Positions 15,166-23,712 of a DNA stretch of 35,640 nt are shown in pieces. Positions within the stretch are counted from its first letter, which is position 1. Each line of letters starts with the position of its first letter. Origin of the DNA: Bacillota bacterium (GTDB lineage: Bacteria > Bacillota > Limnochordia > Darwinibacteriales > Darwinibacteriaceae); the NCBI GenBank assembly GCA_012521295.1, contig JAAYMS010000107.1:1-35640 (forward strand), read 5' to 3'. Below the pieces are notes generated by a model. The model was not told where the DNA came from and did no database searches. It worked only from the letters and a program-made list of their open reading frames with translations. Both the position numbers and the translations under genes were made by a program.

Positions 15166-15189
15166 AAAAGGGGAGGTAATTCCCCTTTT
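15166..15189 (+). terminator. Probable terminator after DUF2207
   Basis: AAAAGGGG (15166-15173) pairs with CCCCTTTT (15182-15189) around an 8-base loop, two bases after the stop codon. The T run is part of the stem, as in simple terminators. Confidence 0.65.
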
Positions 15190-15285
15190 ACCCATTATAT
15201 GGACAGGAATTCCTGTAGCCGTGGCGAAGAAGTTTAATAGCTTTTGCTTAAGATGGCCAGTGAGGTTAGGAGGAGTTCGGTCCAG

Positions 15286-16980
15286 ATGATGGATGGGAAC
15301 AAAACACGCCAAGAGCAGCAGCAGACTTCCACGTCCCTAAACTGGCAAGAGATCGAGGACGTACTCCGTGACTATAAGCTTATGGTTGATGGAGCTAGTG
15401 ACGGGTTATGGATTTACAATGTTAGTTCTGATCGCTATAACGTGTCTAAGAAAGACCGCGAGCGTTTTGATTTCGATCCTAACCTAGAAAGCTACTCCCT
15501 TGCCGCGTGGCAGGAGCTGCTGCATCCAGACGATGAGCCGCAGGCTTTGGCGACGTTTGTGGCTTTCATGGAAGGGACCAGCAACGTCTACGAAAATACA
15601 TATCGCCTGCGCACGCGGGACGGCTCCTACCGTTGGGTGAAAAGCCACGCGATTGCAGATCGAGCTGCTGACGGCACGATAATCAGCATTGCCGGGAGCC
15701 ACAGCGACATTACCAGTGAGATCGAGCAGGAGCGGTTGCTGTATAGGTTGGCTTACTACGATGATCTGACAGAGCTGCCTAACCGCACAAAACTGCGGCA
15801 TGACTTTGACTCTCTCAAACGTGATGGCATGGCTTTCCTCTTCATGGATGTGGACGATCTGAGCTATGTCAACAGTGTCATGGGTTATGACGCTGGGGAT
15901 AGGATCATCAGAGAGATAGCGGGGCGTTTCAGAGCTCGCTACGGCGCGGCACACTATGTGGCGAAACTGGATTCTGACCAGTTTACAATGCTGCTGTTTG
16001 ATGTCGACGACATCGAAAAGGAATTGACAGGACTGCTCGAAGAGATTCGATCCATACCCTTTTTAGACGATTCGGCTCTTCATGTGACGCTGAGCGTTGG
16101 GGTTTCGTTCTATGGCCAGCATGGAACCAACTATGATGATCTTCTCCGCCGGGCTAATACGGCGCTGTACTACGCCAAGGCCAACGGTAAGGATCAGTAC
16201 CAGATATACCAGCCGGCTATGGAAACTTACGCTTATCTGTACATAGATGGTGTCAAGCAGATAAGAAGAGCTCTCGAAGAAACTCAGTTTGAGATGCACT
16301 ACCAGCCTATTATCAGTGCCGCGACCGGTAACGTTGCGGGCCGGGAGGCTCTTCTCAGATGGAATCATCCACAAAGGGGACTGGTTTCGCCAGCGGAGTT
16401 TATCCCATTGGTAGAGCAGTCCAAGCAGATGCTTGACCTGGAGCGCTGGATCTTTGAAGCTGTTTACAAGCAGTATGCTGTTTGGTCTTTGAAGGAGCGC
16501 AGCGGCTGGTTCATGTCTATTAATCTTTCAGCCCGCGGCCTAATCACAAATGATATTGTCGGTTACTTGGATTATCTTACAGAGGAATACGAGGTTGAGC
16601 CTAGTTATGTGGAGCTGGAGATCACAGAGACTGCTCTCCTAATCAACGCTGGACAGACGCTAGAGGCCCTCAACCAACTGCATGAAAAAGGATTTCGTAT
16701 CGCACTTGATGACTTTGGTACTGGATACTCATCCCTCCATTATCTGCGGACTCTGCCCATTGATATGGTTAAACTAGATCGGAGTTTCGTGAAGTCTGTA
16801 GAGTTCGTCGAGAAGGATAGGGTCTTGGTAAGTTCCATAATCGATCTGGCCCACCGCATGGGATTGACGGTGGTAGCCGAAGGAGTAGAAACGCCCTCGC
16901 AGGACGGACTTCTGCGAGAGCTCGGATGCGATCTTATGCAGGGGTATTATTACGGACGGCCCCATCCGGCTTATCTCTAA
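15286..16980 (+). CDS. PAS-GGDEF-EAL protein, probable c-di-GMP phosphodiesterase
   Basis: ATG at 15286 follows AGGAGGAG (15268-15275) by 10 bases. The 564-residue product has a PAS/PAC sensor (about 28-148, with YRLRTRDGSYRWVKS), a GGDEF domain (152-310) and an EAL domain (322-564). The GGDEF site reads DSDQF at 229-233, so cyclase activity is not expected; it may bind GTP as a sensor. The EAL domain keeps the catalytic set: REALLRW (353-359), NLS (413-415), ELEITE, ALDDFGTGYSS (473-483), KLDRS, VAEGVET (530-536) and MQGYYYGRP. It should therefore hydrolyse c-di-GMP. It has no membrane segment, so it is cytosolic. It is a single gene, with a terminator on each side. It is the natural local counterpart to the GEMM-I riboswitch at 7944-8032. 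Confidence 0.93.
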   Translation: MMDGNKTRQEQQQTSTSLNWQEIEDVLRDYKLMVDGASDGLWIYNVSSDRYNVSKKDRERFDFDPNLESYSLAAWQELLHPDDEPQALATFVAFMEGTSNVYENTYRLRTRDGSYRWVKSHAIADRAADGTIISIAGSHSDITSEIEQERLLYRLAYYDDLTELPNRTKLRHDFDSLKRDGMAFLFMDVDDLSYVNSVMGYDAGDRIIREIAGRFRARYGAAHYVAKLDSDQFTMLLFDVDDIEKELTGLLEEIRSIPFLDDSALHVTLSVGVSFYGQHGTNYDDLLRRANTALYYAKANGKDQYQIYQPAMETYAYLYIDGVKQIRRALEETQFEMHYQPIISAATGNVAGREALLRWNHPQRGLVSPAEFIPLVEQSKQMLDLERWIFEAVYKQYAVWSLKERSGWFMSINLSARGLITNDIVGYLDYLTEEYEVEPSYVELEITETALLINAGQTLEALNQLHEKGFRIALDDFGTGYSSLHYLRTLPIDMVKLDRSFVKSVEFVEKDRVLVSSIIDLAHRMGLTVVAEGVETPSQDGLLRELGCDLMQGYYYGRPHPAYL

Positions 16981-16994
16981 GTGCGAAAACAAGT

Positions 16995-17026
16995 AGAAGC
17001 GGACCGCTTTGGATCCGCTTCTTTTT
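16995..17026. terminator. Bidirectional intrinsic terminator
   Basis: AGAAGCGGA (16995-17003) pairs with TCCGCTTCT (17014-17022) and is followed by TTTTT on the plus strand. On the minus strand the stem begins just past the stop of the permease gene and is followed by ACTTGTTTT. It separates two convergent units, and the permease stop codon lies in the T tract. Confidence 0.88.
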
Positions 17027-18356
17027 AGTGCTCTGTTCCGGAAGGTTTGGCGTCGGACCGGCTCTGGAGAACATGCTTCCAGGCGTGCATCGCCAACGTG
17101 ATTCCGATGACTCCGTAGGCAACAAAGACACGGAAGTACTCACCTATTTGGGCGTCCCCAAAGAGCTGACGCCCAGCAGCCGGTGCTACAATAAACAGAG
17201 TGTGGAAAAGAATGGTCCCCAAAACAGCATGTTTGATCGAAGCCTTCGCTACTGTAGCTCCGCCAATCAAAAGGGCAGCCGCCGAATACAAGCCTACCTG
17301 CTCATGGCTTCCGTAGGTGCTGAATGTTCCTAAGTTCTGAAGGAAAATGATGTGACCCCAAGCCGCCATTACCATGGAGAGAATGATGGCCTTAATCCGC
17401 ACCCGGTTTACGTCGATACCTGCAACAGCGGCCACGTGGCGGTTCTGACCGACACTGCGCATGTCCTGGCCCAACTTGGTCTTACTGAAAAAGTGAAGGC
17501 CAACGCAGGCGGCGCCGATCACTAGCCAAGTTAGGAGAGGAACCCTGATCCAGTTGATCTGACTGTTGGACCTAATCTGCACAATACTCCAAGCGGCAAT
17601 CACGACGATCCCAACCATAGAAGCGACCATGCGCGGAATGCTCCAGCGTTTTCGTTTTTCTGCTCGCAGTTGATAAGCAAGCAGTACTAAAGCAAGAAGT
17701 ACTGACAATCCCAACGCAGTCCACGGAAGGGTAGGACGGAGCAGCAGGTCGTTCCCCCAATATTGACCGGGCCAATCTAAGCCGTACTTGAGGCCGCCAG
17801 TGAGGTCAATGGTGGTGCGGACACCCACACCGCTTCCCATGATAAGTCTAGGATTGCTCATGGGAATCAGCGAACCCACCAGCTGCAAAAAGATGAGCTC
17901 GTAGACCCCTTGAGCGAAGTAGCCTAGTATCAGGCCAGCGATCATCTCTTGACCTTTGGTGCGGTTGAAGAGCGTTCCCGTCAAGAATCCCAACAGGGCG
18001 GCGAGGGGGGTAACTAAAGCCACGGCGAGCACAATACCAGGAAGCCCCCCAATGCCCCAGTGGGTAACGAAAATGACCACCGCTTGTGCCGCCATGGCAC
18101 CCAAGACGATGGAGAAGTTAAGGCCCATTCCAGCCATGACTGGGATAATCAGGGCTAATACCAAGAATGCATTTCGCGAGATCCTGGCGGTAATGTCCAT
18201 GAAGAACAAAAATGGGGTCATGCCGGAAACTTTGTAGCCCAAGACACTCAGGATCACGAACATAATTGTGACCATATTGCTTACTAAGAACTGTTTGATG
18301 CTCTCTATGCTTCTTGGGACGAAAGATTCACGCAGGACAGTGGTTTTACTCTGCAC
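17025..18356 (-). CDS. ABC importer permease, second of two (DUF3798-linked)
   Basis: GTG at 18356 follows GGAGG by 8 bases, inside the end of the first permease gene. The 443-residue product has about ten hydrophobic helices and the branched-chain/sugar permease (BPD_transp_2) pattern: NFSIVLGAMAAQAVVIF, and late MRSVGQNRHVAAVAGIDVNRVRIKAI, which is the ATPase-coupling loop. It is longer than usual because of an insert (about 150-260) around two tryptophan-rich loops. It works with the permease at 18358-19419 and the ATPase at 19422-21008. The substrate is unknown. Confidence 0.9.
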   Translation of the reverse strand: MQSKTTVLRESFVPRSIESIKQFLVSNMVTIMFVILSVLGYKVSGMTPFLFFMDITARISRNAFLVLALIIPVMAGMGLNFSIVLGAMAAQAVVIFVTHWGIGGLPGIVLAVALVTPLAALLGFLTGTLFNRTKGQEMIAGLILGYFAQGVYELIFLQLVGSLIPMSNPRLIMGSGVGVRTTIDLTGGLKYGLDWPGQYWGNDLLLRPTLPWTALGLSVLLALVLLAYQLRAEKRKRWSIPRMVASMVGIVVIAAWSIVQIRSNSQINWIRVPLLTWLVIGAACVGLHFFSKTKLGQDMRSVGQNRHVAAVAGIDVNRVRIKAIILSMVMAAWGHIIFLQNLGTFSTYGSHEQVGLYSAAALLIGGATVAKASIKHAVLGTILFHTLFIVAPAAGRQLFGDAQIGEYFRVFVAYGVIGITLAMHAWKHVLQSRSDAKPSGTEH

Positions 18357-18357
18357 T

Positions 18358-19419
18358 CTATTCACCTCCTGCTTGAGTCAGGGCGTACAGGATAACACCG
18401 TTTTGGATAATCTTACGGCTGATTTCACCCATACTGGACCAATCCGCTGTAAATGCATTTGCCACCGGAACCGCTACTACCTGTATGCCTAGGAACAAGA
18501 TCGTTCCCACAACCACATGAGTGATGTTGGCTTTGCTGACTGAGGCTCCTCCGATTAGGATAGCAGCAACCGCCACAAACGGCATGAACATCGGTCCCTC
18601 ATACAACTGGAGAAATCCGTAGCTCTGTGAGTAAATCAAGATGCCGACGGCACCTAGAACCGTCGAAAGCACAGTACCGATAATGCGCTGGCGGTCGACT
18701 GAGATTCCTGCTGCTTGTGCAAACCTGGGATTGCTGCCAGCTGCAGCCATAGCCATCCCCGTTTGACTCCGCATGAAGAACCAGACGAGCAGCGCACACA
18801 AGGCTCCACTGAGCAATAGGCCAGTTGGTATGACCACTTCACCAATTCTGATGGCTAAGAAGTTATTGAGGAGCTGAGCCAATCCGCGGTTTCCCAAAGC
18901 GACCTGCACCCGCACTCCACGTCCAATCGGCCAGGCCATTTCCGGATTAGTGAAGGGAAGGAAAACCCAGGCCAACTTCATTATGGATACGATAGAAAAC
19001 CCCACGTAAGTTGCAATCATCATCTCTGAACCTTTTACCCGGTTAAGCAGCCATCCATAGCCTACTCCCACCAATAAGGCAAAGGGAAGAGAGAATAGAA
19101 TAGCCATCAAAAAAAGGATCCCAGGCGAAAACTGTACGATTTCGTCAAGGCGATACGCAAGCTCTAAGGCGGTTAGGCCGCCCAAGAGGCCGCAGATAAT
19201 TCCCAGCGATACGCCAAAATTAGGACCGATACCTGAGACGATAGCAGGCAGCATGGCCAGCACCAAGACGGACCACATCCCGATACGGCTGAGGCTGGAT
19301 GTTATCAGTTCCGCCAGGTTTAGGCGTAGTGCTACCGCGGTGATACACAGAAAAACAAAGAATTCTGCAATAATCAGCCGAGCTAAGTCTATTCTTTTCA
19401 GAAAGCTGTTAGACGCCAT
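18358..19419 (-). CDS. ABC importer permease, first of two (DUF3798-linked)
   Basis: The 353-residue product starts at ATG 19419, seven bases after GGGGG; an upstream GTG at 19425 is too close to the site. It has about nine or ten membrane helices with GPNFGVSLGIICGLLGGL early and the coupling loop GMAMAAAGSNPRFAQAAGISVDRQRI late, as in BPD_transp_2 (simple-sugar/branched-chain type) permeases. It begins 2 bases after the ATPase stop, and its own stop is 1 base from the next start, so the three genes are tightly coupled. Confidence 0.92.
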   Translation of the reverse strand: MASNSFLKRIDLARLIIAEFFVFLCITAVALRLNLAELITSSLSRIGMWSVLVLAMLPAIVSGIGPNFGVSLGIICGLLGGLTALELAYRLDEIVQFSPGILFLMAILFSLPFALLVGVGYGWLLNRVKGSEMMIATYVGFSIVSIMKLAWVFLPFTNPEMAWPIGRGVRVQVALGNRGLAQLLNNFLAIRIGEVVIPTGLLLSGALCALLVWFFMRSQTGMAMAAAGSNPRFAQAAGISVDRQRIIGTVLSTVLGAVGILIYSQSYGFLQLYEGPMFMPFVAVAAILIGGASVSKANITHVVVGTILFLGIQVVAVPVANAFTADWSSMGEISRKIIQNGVILYALTQAGGE

Positions 19420-19421
19420 GG

Positions 19422-21008
19422 TCACGCCCCCTTCTCGATAGGCTGTCCTGCCATCAGCAGCCCGAAGTTGACATCTGAATCATCGGGCCTGAGGATGCCC
19501 GCCACTTGCCCGTCAGTGATGATCGCTATGCGGGAGCAGATACTTCTTAGTTCCGCCAACTCACTGGACGTAACAACAATGGTCATCCCAAGTTCTTCGT
19601 TGAGCTCGCGCAGCAGATCTAACACTACTTGCTTAGCACCCACGTCGATGCCTCTTGTTGGTTCAGAGACCAAGAGGATCTTCGGATTCATAGTCAGTGC
19701 ACGAGCTATGCAGACTTTCTGCTGGTTCCCGCCGCTCAGTTGGCGTACCTTTTGGGTCGGCCCCGTACAGCGGACACCAAGCTGTTTGATATACTTGAGG
19801 GCGTTTTCGCGGATCGCCCTGCGGTCTGTCTGCGAAAACGGACCCCAGGTCTTGAGGAATTTACCGTGCCCAAACATGGCACCGCTGGCGATGTTTAGTT
19901 CTATAGAAGCGTCGAGCAGCAGGCCAACGCCCCGGCGATCCTCCGACACAAAAGCTAGACCGGCAGCAATCGCTGCCTGCGAGCTGTTTAGCTCGAGTGG
20001 TTCCCCGTTGATCTTAACTTCACCGGAAGCCGGGAAAAGCCCCATAATGCCGTTTGCAATTCCAATCTTTCCCTGCCCGGCTAGGCCGCCTATGCCAAGG
20101 ATTTCTCCTTGATAAACGGTGAGGTCCACGCTGCGGACCTGTTCGCCTGGCATGTCTACCTTGAAGTCTTTCACCTCAAGGATGGGCTTTCCGCGCTGTA
20201 CCTGTCTCTTGCTGTTGGTATTAAACTGCATGCTGCGCCCAACCATCAACTCGGCCAGCTCAAGAACGTTTGTTTCATTTTTCTTGCGTGTGGCAACGAC
20301 GCGGCCGTCCCGCAGTACGGTAATGTTGTGGCAGACTTCCATAATTTCACTAAGTCTATGGGTAATAAACAGCACCGCAATTCCTTCTGCGGCGATTTCT
20401 TGAATCGCTTTTAATAGATGAGCAGCCTCAGATTCACCCAGGACTGCCGTGGGTTCGTCAAAGACTAGAATGCGCAAGTTCTCTTTATCAAGCTCGCGGG
20501 CGATCTCTGTAAACTGCATGTAGCCTACAGGCAGCCCTGCAATTGGGGCAAACTCATCGATCCCCACGTTAAGGCGTCCTAGAGCCCGGCGAGCATCTCT
20601 GTACATTCGCTCGTAGTCTAGAGATTGCAGTCCACTGCCGAAGAGCCGGCTCACAAGGTTAGGTTTGAGCACCTCTCTGTTTAGCTTAATATTCTCTGCC
20701 ACTGAGTAGCTGGGGAGCAGCATAAACTCTTGATGAACCATGCCGATGCCGTGCTCCATAGCTTGAAGAGGGCTTTTGATATCGACAGGTTTTCCGGCGA
20801 TCTCCAGCGAACCCTCGTAGCCTCCAGTGCTGTGAATCACATCCATACCGAACAGGATGTTCATCAAGGTGGATTTTCCTGCACCATTCTCACCGACTAT
20901 CCCGTGGATCTCGCCTGGCATGATTTCTAGATTAACGTCATGCAGCACTTGAGTGCCGTGGAAGCTCTTGCTGATTCCTCGCATGCGCAAGATTGGTGCC
21001 GCGCCCAT
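19422..21008 (-). CDS. ABC importer ATPase with two nucleotide-binding domains
   Basis: The start is ATG 21008, 5 bases after AGGTGG; an alternative GTG at 21017 sits too near its site. The 528-residue product has domain 1 (about 5-240: GENGAGKST Walker A, VFDEPTAVL Walker B, but GYMQFTEIAREL in place of an LSGGQ signature). Domain 2 (about 255-500) has a degenerate GLAGQGKIGI Walker A, but an intact LSGGNQQKVCIARAL signature and LVSEPTRGID. This asymmetric pattern is normal for simple-sugar (RbsA/MglA-like) and nucleoside importers. It energises the two permeases downstream. Confidence 0.94.
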   Translation of the reverse strand: MGAAPILRMRGISKSFHGTQVLHDVNLEIMPGEIHGIVGENGAGKSTLMNILFGMDVIHSTGGYEGSLEIAGKPVDIKSPLQAMEHGIGMVHQEFMLLPSYSVAENIKLNREVLKPNLVSRLFGSGLQSLDYERMYRDARRALGRLNVGIDEFAPIAGLPVGYMQFTEIARELDKENLRILVFDEPTAVLGESEAAHLLKAIQEIAAEGIAVLFITHRLSEIMEVCHNITVLRDGRVVATRKKNETNVLELAELMVGRSMQFNTNSKRQVQRGKPILEVKDFKVDMPGEQVRSVDLTVYQGEILGIGGLAGQGKIGIANGIMGLFPASGEVKINGEPLELNSSQAAIAAGLAFVSEDRRGVGLLLDASIELNIASGAMFGHGKFLKTWGPFSQTDRRAIRENALKYIKQLGVRCTGPTQKVRQLSGGNQQKVCIARALTMNPKILLVSEPTRGIDVGAKQVVLDLLRELNEELGMTIVVTSSELAELRSICSRIAIITDGQVAGILRPDDSDVNFGLLMAGQPIEKGA

Positions 21009-21038
21009 TTCAACCACCTGCCTTCCTGTTGATAATCT

Positions 21039-21064
21039 GCAGGGCCGCCCGGAGGCAGCCCTGC
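21039..21064 (-). other. Intercistronic hairpin after the binding-protein gene
   Basis: GCAGGGC and GCCCTGC arms (21064-21058 with 21045-21039) with a GC-rich inner part form a strong stem 30 bases past the DUF3798 stop. There is no T run. Such stems commonly protect or partly terminate binding-protein mRNA so that it exceeds the membrane components. Confidence 0.7.
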
Positions 21065-21094
21065 TTCACACTTCTTGCACTACAACTGCACGGC

Positions 21095-22192
21095 TTATTG
21101 GAAGATCACATGGTCAGACAGGTAGAGATAGTAGTTGTCGGTGCCGTCCAGCTCTGTCAGGGTGATCGACTGTCCAGCAATGTCCTCCATGATCCGGATC
21201 AGAGCGGCTTTGTCGTTCTTCGATGTGATGTTGCCGTTAATCCATTCGATCGCATAGTAGGTACCTGCCTGCATAAACATCATGTTAACCGGTACTGGCC
21301 AGGTGGCTACCCTTCCGGCTGCTCCTTTCTCAATGACCTTCTCATTGATTGCAGCGAGAATCCAGTCTAAGTCACCTTTATGCTCTTCTGGCACTTCAAT
21401 GCCGAGCGCGGAGGGAAGGGCATGGTACGGGCTGGGGCAGCACTGTACCGGGAAGATTCCGCCATGCTCAATTGCTTGGGCAATAAGTGGCTCCATCATG
21501 GCGCAGTTGGTCCCGAAGACCGCAGTATTGGGGCCATACTGAGCGATCTTGCGCGGTACATCTTCGCTGATGAACATCTGTGTACCAGTCACACCCGCAT
21601 CACTAGTTGGGTCGGGTGCATCTTCGTCAACAAAGAGTATACCTAGCTCTTCTGCTCTTGCTTTCATCTCCGCACGTCTTTGAGCTAAGAGCTCAATTGA
21701 CATGTGCCGGGGGAAAGAATAATGGACGATTACTTCGGCGCCCATTGCGTATGCATGCTCAGCAATTTGCGCACCACGGCCTACATCGTCGGTGTTAAGT
21801 ACGATATCGCCCTTTGTCGCGATAATGTTGGGATCTTCTTGGGGTGCCCCTAAGACGATCAGCATATCCGGCCGGAACTGACGTACCATATCCACTGCCG
21901 CCGCAGCACCAGGGACAGCCTGCACCATGACGATGGCCTTAACATCTGGATCCGAGGCCATTTCCAGCATGTTGCTGATGGTTGTCTCCTGTTCCTGCAT
22001 GAAACGGTCAGGATAAGTAGCGATCACGATGTGATCAGGGCCGAACTCTGCCTGGAGTTGCTCTGCCATGCGGTACTCTTCTTCATTCTGTGTTACCGTT
22101 CCGGTCAGGATTCCTACTTTCCAGTTGGCAGAGGCAGCACCAATTCCGAACAACATGATCAACACTACAGCCAGAACCAGTGACTTCTTCAA
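21095..22192 (-). CDS. DUF3798 family ABC substrate-binding protein
   Basis: The 365-residue product starts at TTG 22192, six bases after GAGGAGGAG. A signal peptide (KKSLVLAVVLIMLFGIGAASA) ends before NWKVGILTGTVTQNEEEYR and has no lipobox cysteine, so the mature protein would be free in a periplasm. The fold is periplasmic-binding type I: ASDPDVKAIVMVQAVPG, VLGAPQEDPN, FGTNCAMMEPLIAQAIEHGG. This matches the DUF3798 family known from Clostridia, whose ligand has not been established. It is the first gene of a four-gene operon with ATPase and two permeases. The conserved-looking CCPSPYHALPSALG segment may line the ligand site. Confidence 0.9.
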   Translation of the reverse strand: MKKSLVLAVVLIMLFGIGAASANWKVGILTGTVTQNEEEYRMAEQLQAEFGPDHIVIATYPDRFMQEQETTISNMLEMASDPDVKAIVMVQAVPGAAAAVDMVRQFRPDMLIVLGAPQEDPNIIATKGDIVLNTDDVGRGAQIAEHAYAMGAEVIVHYSFPRHMSIELLAQRRAEMKARAEELGILFVDEDAPDPTSDAGVTGTQMFISEDVPRKIAQYGPNTAVFGTNCAMMEPLIAQAIEHGGIFPVQCCPSPYHALPSALGIEVPEEHKGDLDWILAAINEKVIEKGAAGRVATWPVPVNMMFMQAGTYYAIEWINGNITSKNDKAALIRIMEDIAGQSITLTELDGTDNYYLYLSDHVIFQ

Positions 22193-22274
22193 TTATCTCT
22201 CCTCCTCATAAACTCCCAGGCGCCAGGGTGGTAATTATTTCGGTACTATTCCGCGGAAAACGTGTAATTCCTCC

Positions 22275-22354
22275 TTAGAAATGATCAATTTCGCAAGACG
22301 AGAGATATTTCTAAGAGCAATTCGCATTCAAAAATGGTTCTACCAGTTTGGTAG
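22275..22354. promoter_or_regulatory. Dyads in the divergent region between DUF3798 and MFS genes
   Basis: TTAGAAAT (22275-22282) and ATTTCTAA (22307-22314) are 8-bp arms 24 bases apart. GAAATGATCAATTTC, starting in the first arm, is itself a near-palindrome. CTACCA-N3-TGGTAG lies at 22340-22354. They are positioned to control either divergent gene. I could not fix clear -35/-10 boxes. The rest of 22193-22419 holds ribosome binding sites only. Confidence 0.5.
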
Positions 22355-22419
22355 GTATTTTTAGGAAAGGGAAGAAGTAAAGAGGAAGTGGTGCTGAGAA
22401 AACAGGAGGAGTGACGATA

Positions 22420-23697
22420 ATGAAGCTGAACTACAAACGGACATTTTTTATCGGGTTAGCGTTTTTGTCAATTTCGGCATTCTGGCAGATTTACGACAGC
22501 CTTATTCCACTGATCCTCAAGCATACGTTCGGGATAGGCGATACTTTGGCCGGTGGCATAATGGCTCTTGACAACGTATTGGCCCTCTTTATGCTGCCCC
22601 TGTTTGGTACTTTGTCTGATAAGGTACGGACAAGTATCGGCCGTCGCATGCCTTTCATTATCGGAGGAACAGCTGCAGCGGTGGTTTCCATGGTTTTGAT
22701 TCCGGTAAGTGACAATCTTGTCAATCTTCCGATGTTTATTTCGGTGCTTTTCTTGACCTTGGTTGCCATGAGTACATATCGTTCGCCTGCGGTTGCCCTC
22801 ATGCCTGACGTGACTCCCAAACCCTTGCGCTCCAAGGCCAATGGTGTCATTAACTTAATGGGCGCCGTGGGAGGCATCATCTCGCTCTTGCTCATGTCAG
22901 CTCTGATTCCGGATACGGGCAAGCCCAATTATCTGCCGATCTTTGCGATTGTCGCTGGGTTAATGGTGACTGCAGTTGTAATACTGGTGCTGACCATAAA
23001 AGAAAACAAATTGAGAGAAGAAATTGAGAAGCTTCAAGGGCACGAAGACGACGAATCAGAACGCTTATCTGAACATCAGCCGCTTCCTTACGCTGTCCAG
23101 CGCAGCCTGCTCTTTATTCTGCTTTCAATTTTCTTCTGGTTTATGGCTTATAATGCGGTGACCACGGCTTTTTCTAAGTATGCTCAAGAAGTATTGGGAA
23201 TGGCCGGCGGTGGCTTTGCCAACAGCATGCTCCTCGCTACAGCAGCTGCAGTTGTTACATTTATCCCGTCGGGGCTGATTGCAACCAGAATCGGACGTAA
23301 ACGCACTATCTTGATGGGTATCGTGTTTTTGTTTGCTTCTTTTACTGTTGCCTCTTGGTTTATGTCATACAGTCCGTTTATCAATGTGCTCCTGGTAACT
23401 ATCGGCATGGGATGGGCTTTGATCAACGTGAATTCTTATCCTATGGTTGTCGAGATGGCTAAGGGTTCCGATGTGGGCAAGTTTACTGGGTACTACTATA
23501 CTTTTTCCATGGCAGGGCAGATCATCACTCCGGTCCTTTCGGGAGCTCTTCTTGAGTACGTGGGCTATCGGACGCTGTTTCCTTACGCTGCGTTCTTTTC
23601 GGCTGTAGCGTTTATTACGATGAGTTTGGTTCAGCACGGAGACAGCCGTCCTACAGCGCCTCATGATAAATTAGAGCTGCTTGATATCGAAGACTAA
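22420..23697 (+). CDS. MFS sugar transporter, SLC45/GPH-like
   Basis: ATG at 22420 is 8 bases after AGGAGGAG; the GTG at 22411 overlaps that site. The 425-residue product has about 12 membrane helices. After helix 2 it has FGTLSDKVRTSIGRRMPFI, and before helix 5 YRSPAVALMPDVTPKPLRSKANG, both typical of SLC45-like sucrose/disaccharide symporters and related GPH carriers. A charged central loop (REEIEKLQGHEDDESERLSE) joins the halves. It has no signal peptide. An aldo/keto reductase follows 15 bases later, so the pair likely handles one imported sugar or polyol. Confidence 0.88.
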   Translation: MKLNYKRTFFIGLAFLSISAFWQIYDSLIPLILKHTFGIGDTLAGGIMALDNVLALFMLPLFGTLSDKVRTSIGRRMPFIIGGTAAAVVSMVLIPVSDNLVNLPMFISVLFLTLVAMSTYRSPAVALMPDVTPKPLRSKANGVINLMGAVGGIISLLLMSALIPDTGKPNYLPIFAIVAGLMVTAVVILVLTIKENKLREEIEKLQGHEDDESERLSEHQPLPYAVQRSLLFILLSIFFWFMAYNAVTTAFSKYAQEVLGMAGGGFANSMLLATAAAVVTFIPSGLIATRIGRKRTILMGIVFLFASFTVASWFMSYSPFINVLLVTIGMGWALINVNSYPMVVEMAKGSDVGKFTGYYYTFSMAGQIITPVLSGALLEYVGYRTLFPYAAFFSAVAFITMSLVQHGDSRPTAPHDKLELLDIED

Positions 23698-23712
23698 AGG
23701 GAAGGTGAAGAC

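Noticed and set aside
19468-20112. Long plus-strand open frame opposite the ABC ATPase
   Set aside because: It is antisense to a clearly conserved ATPase gene, and its serine/proline-rich translation is typical of a shadow frame.
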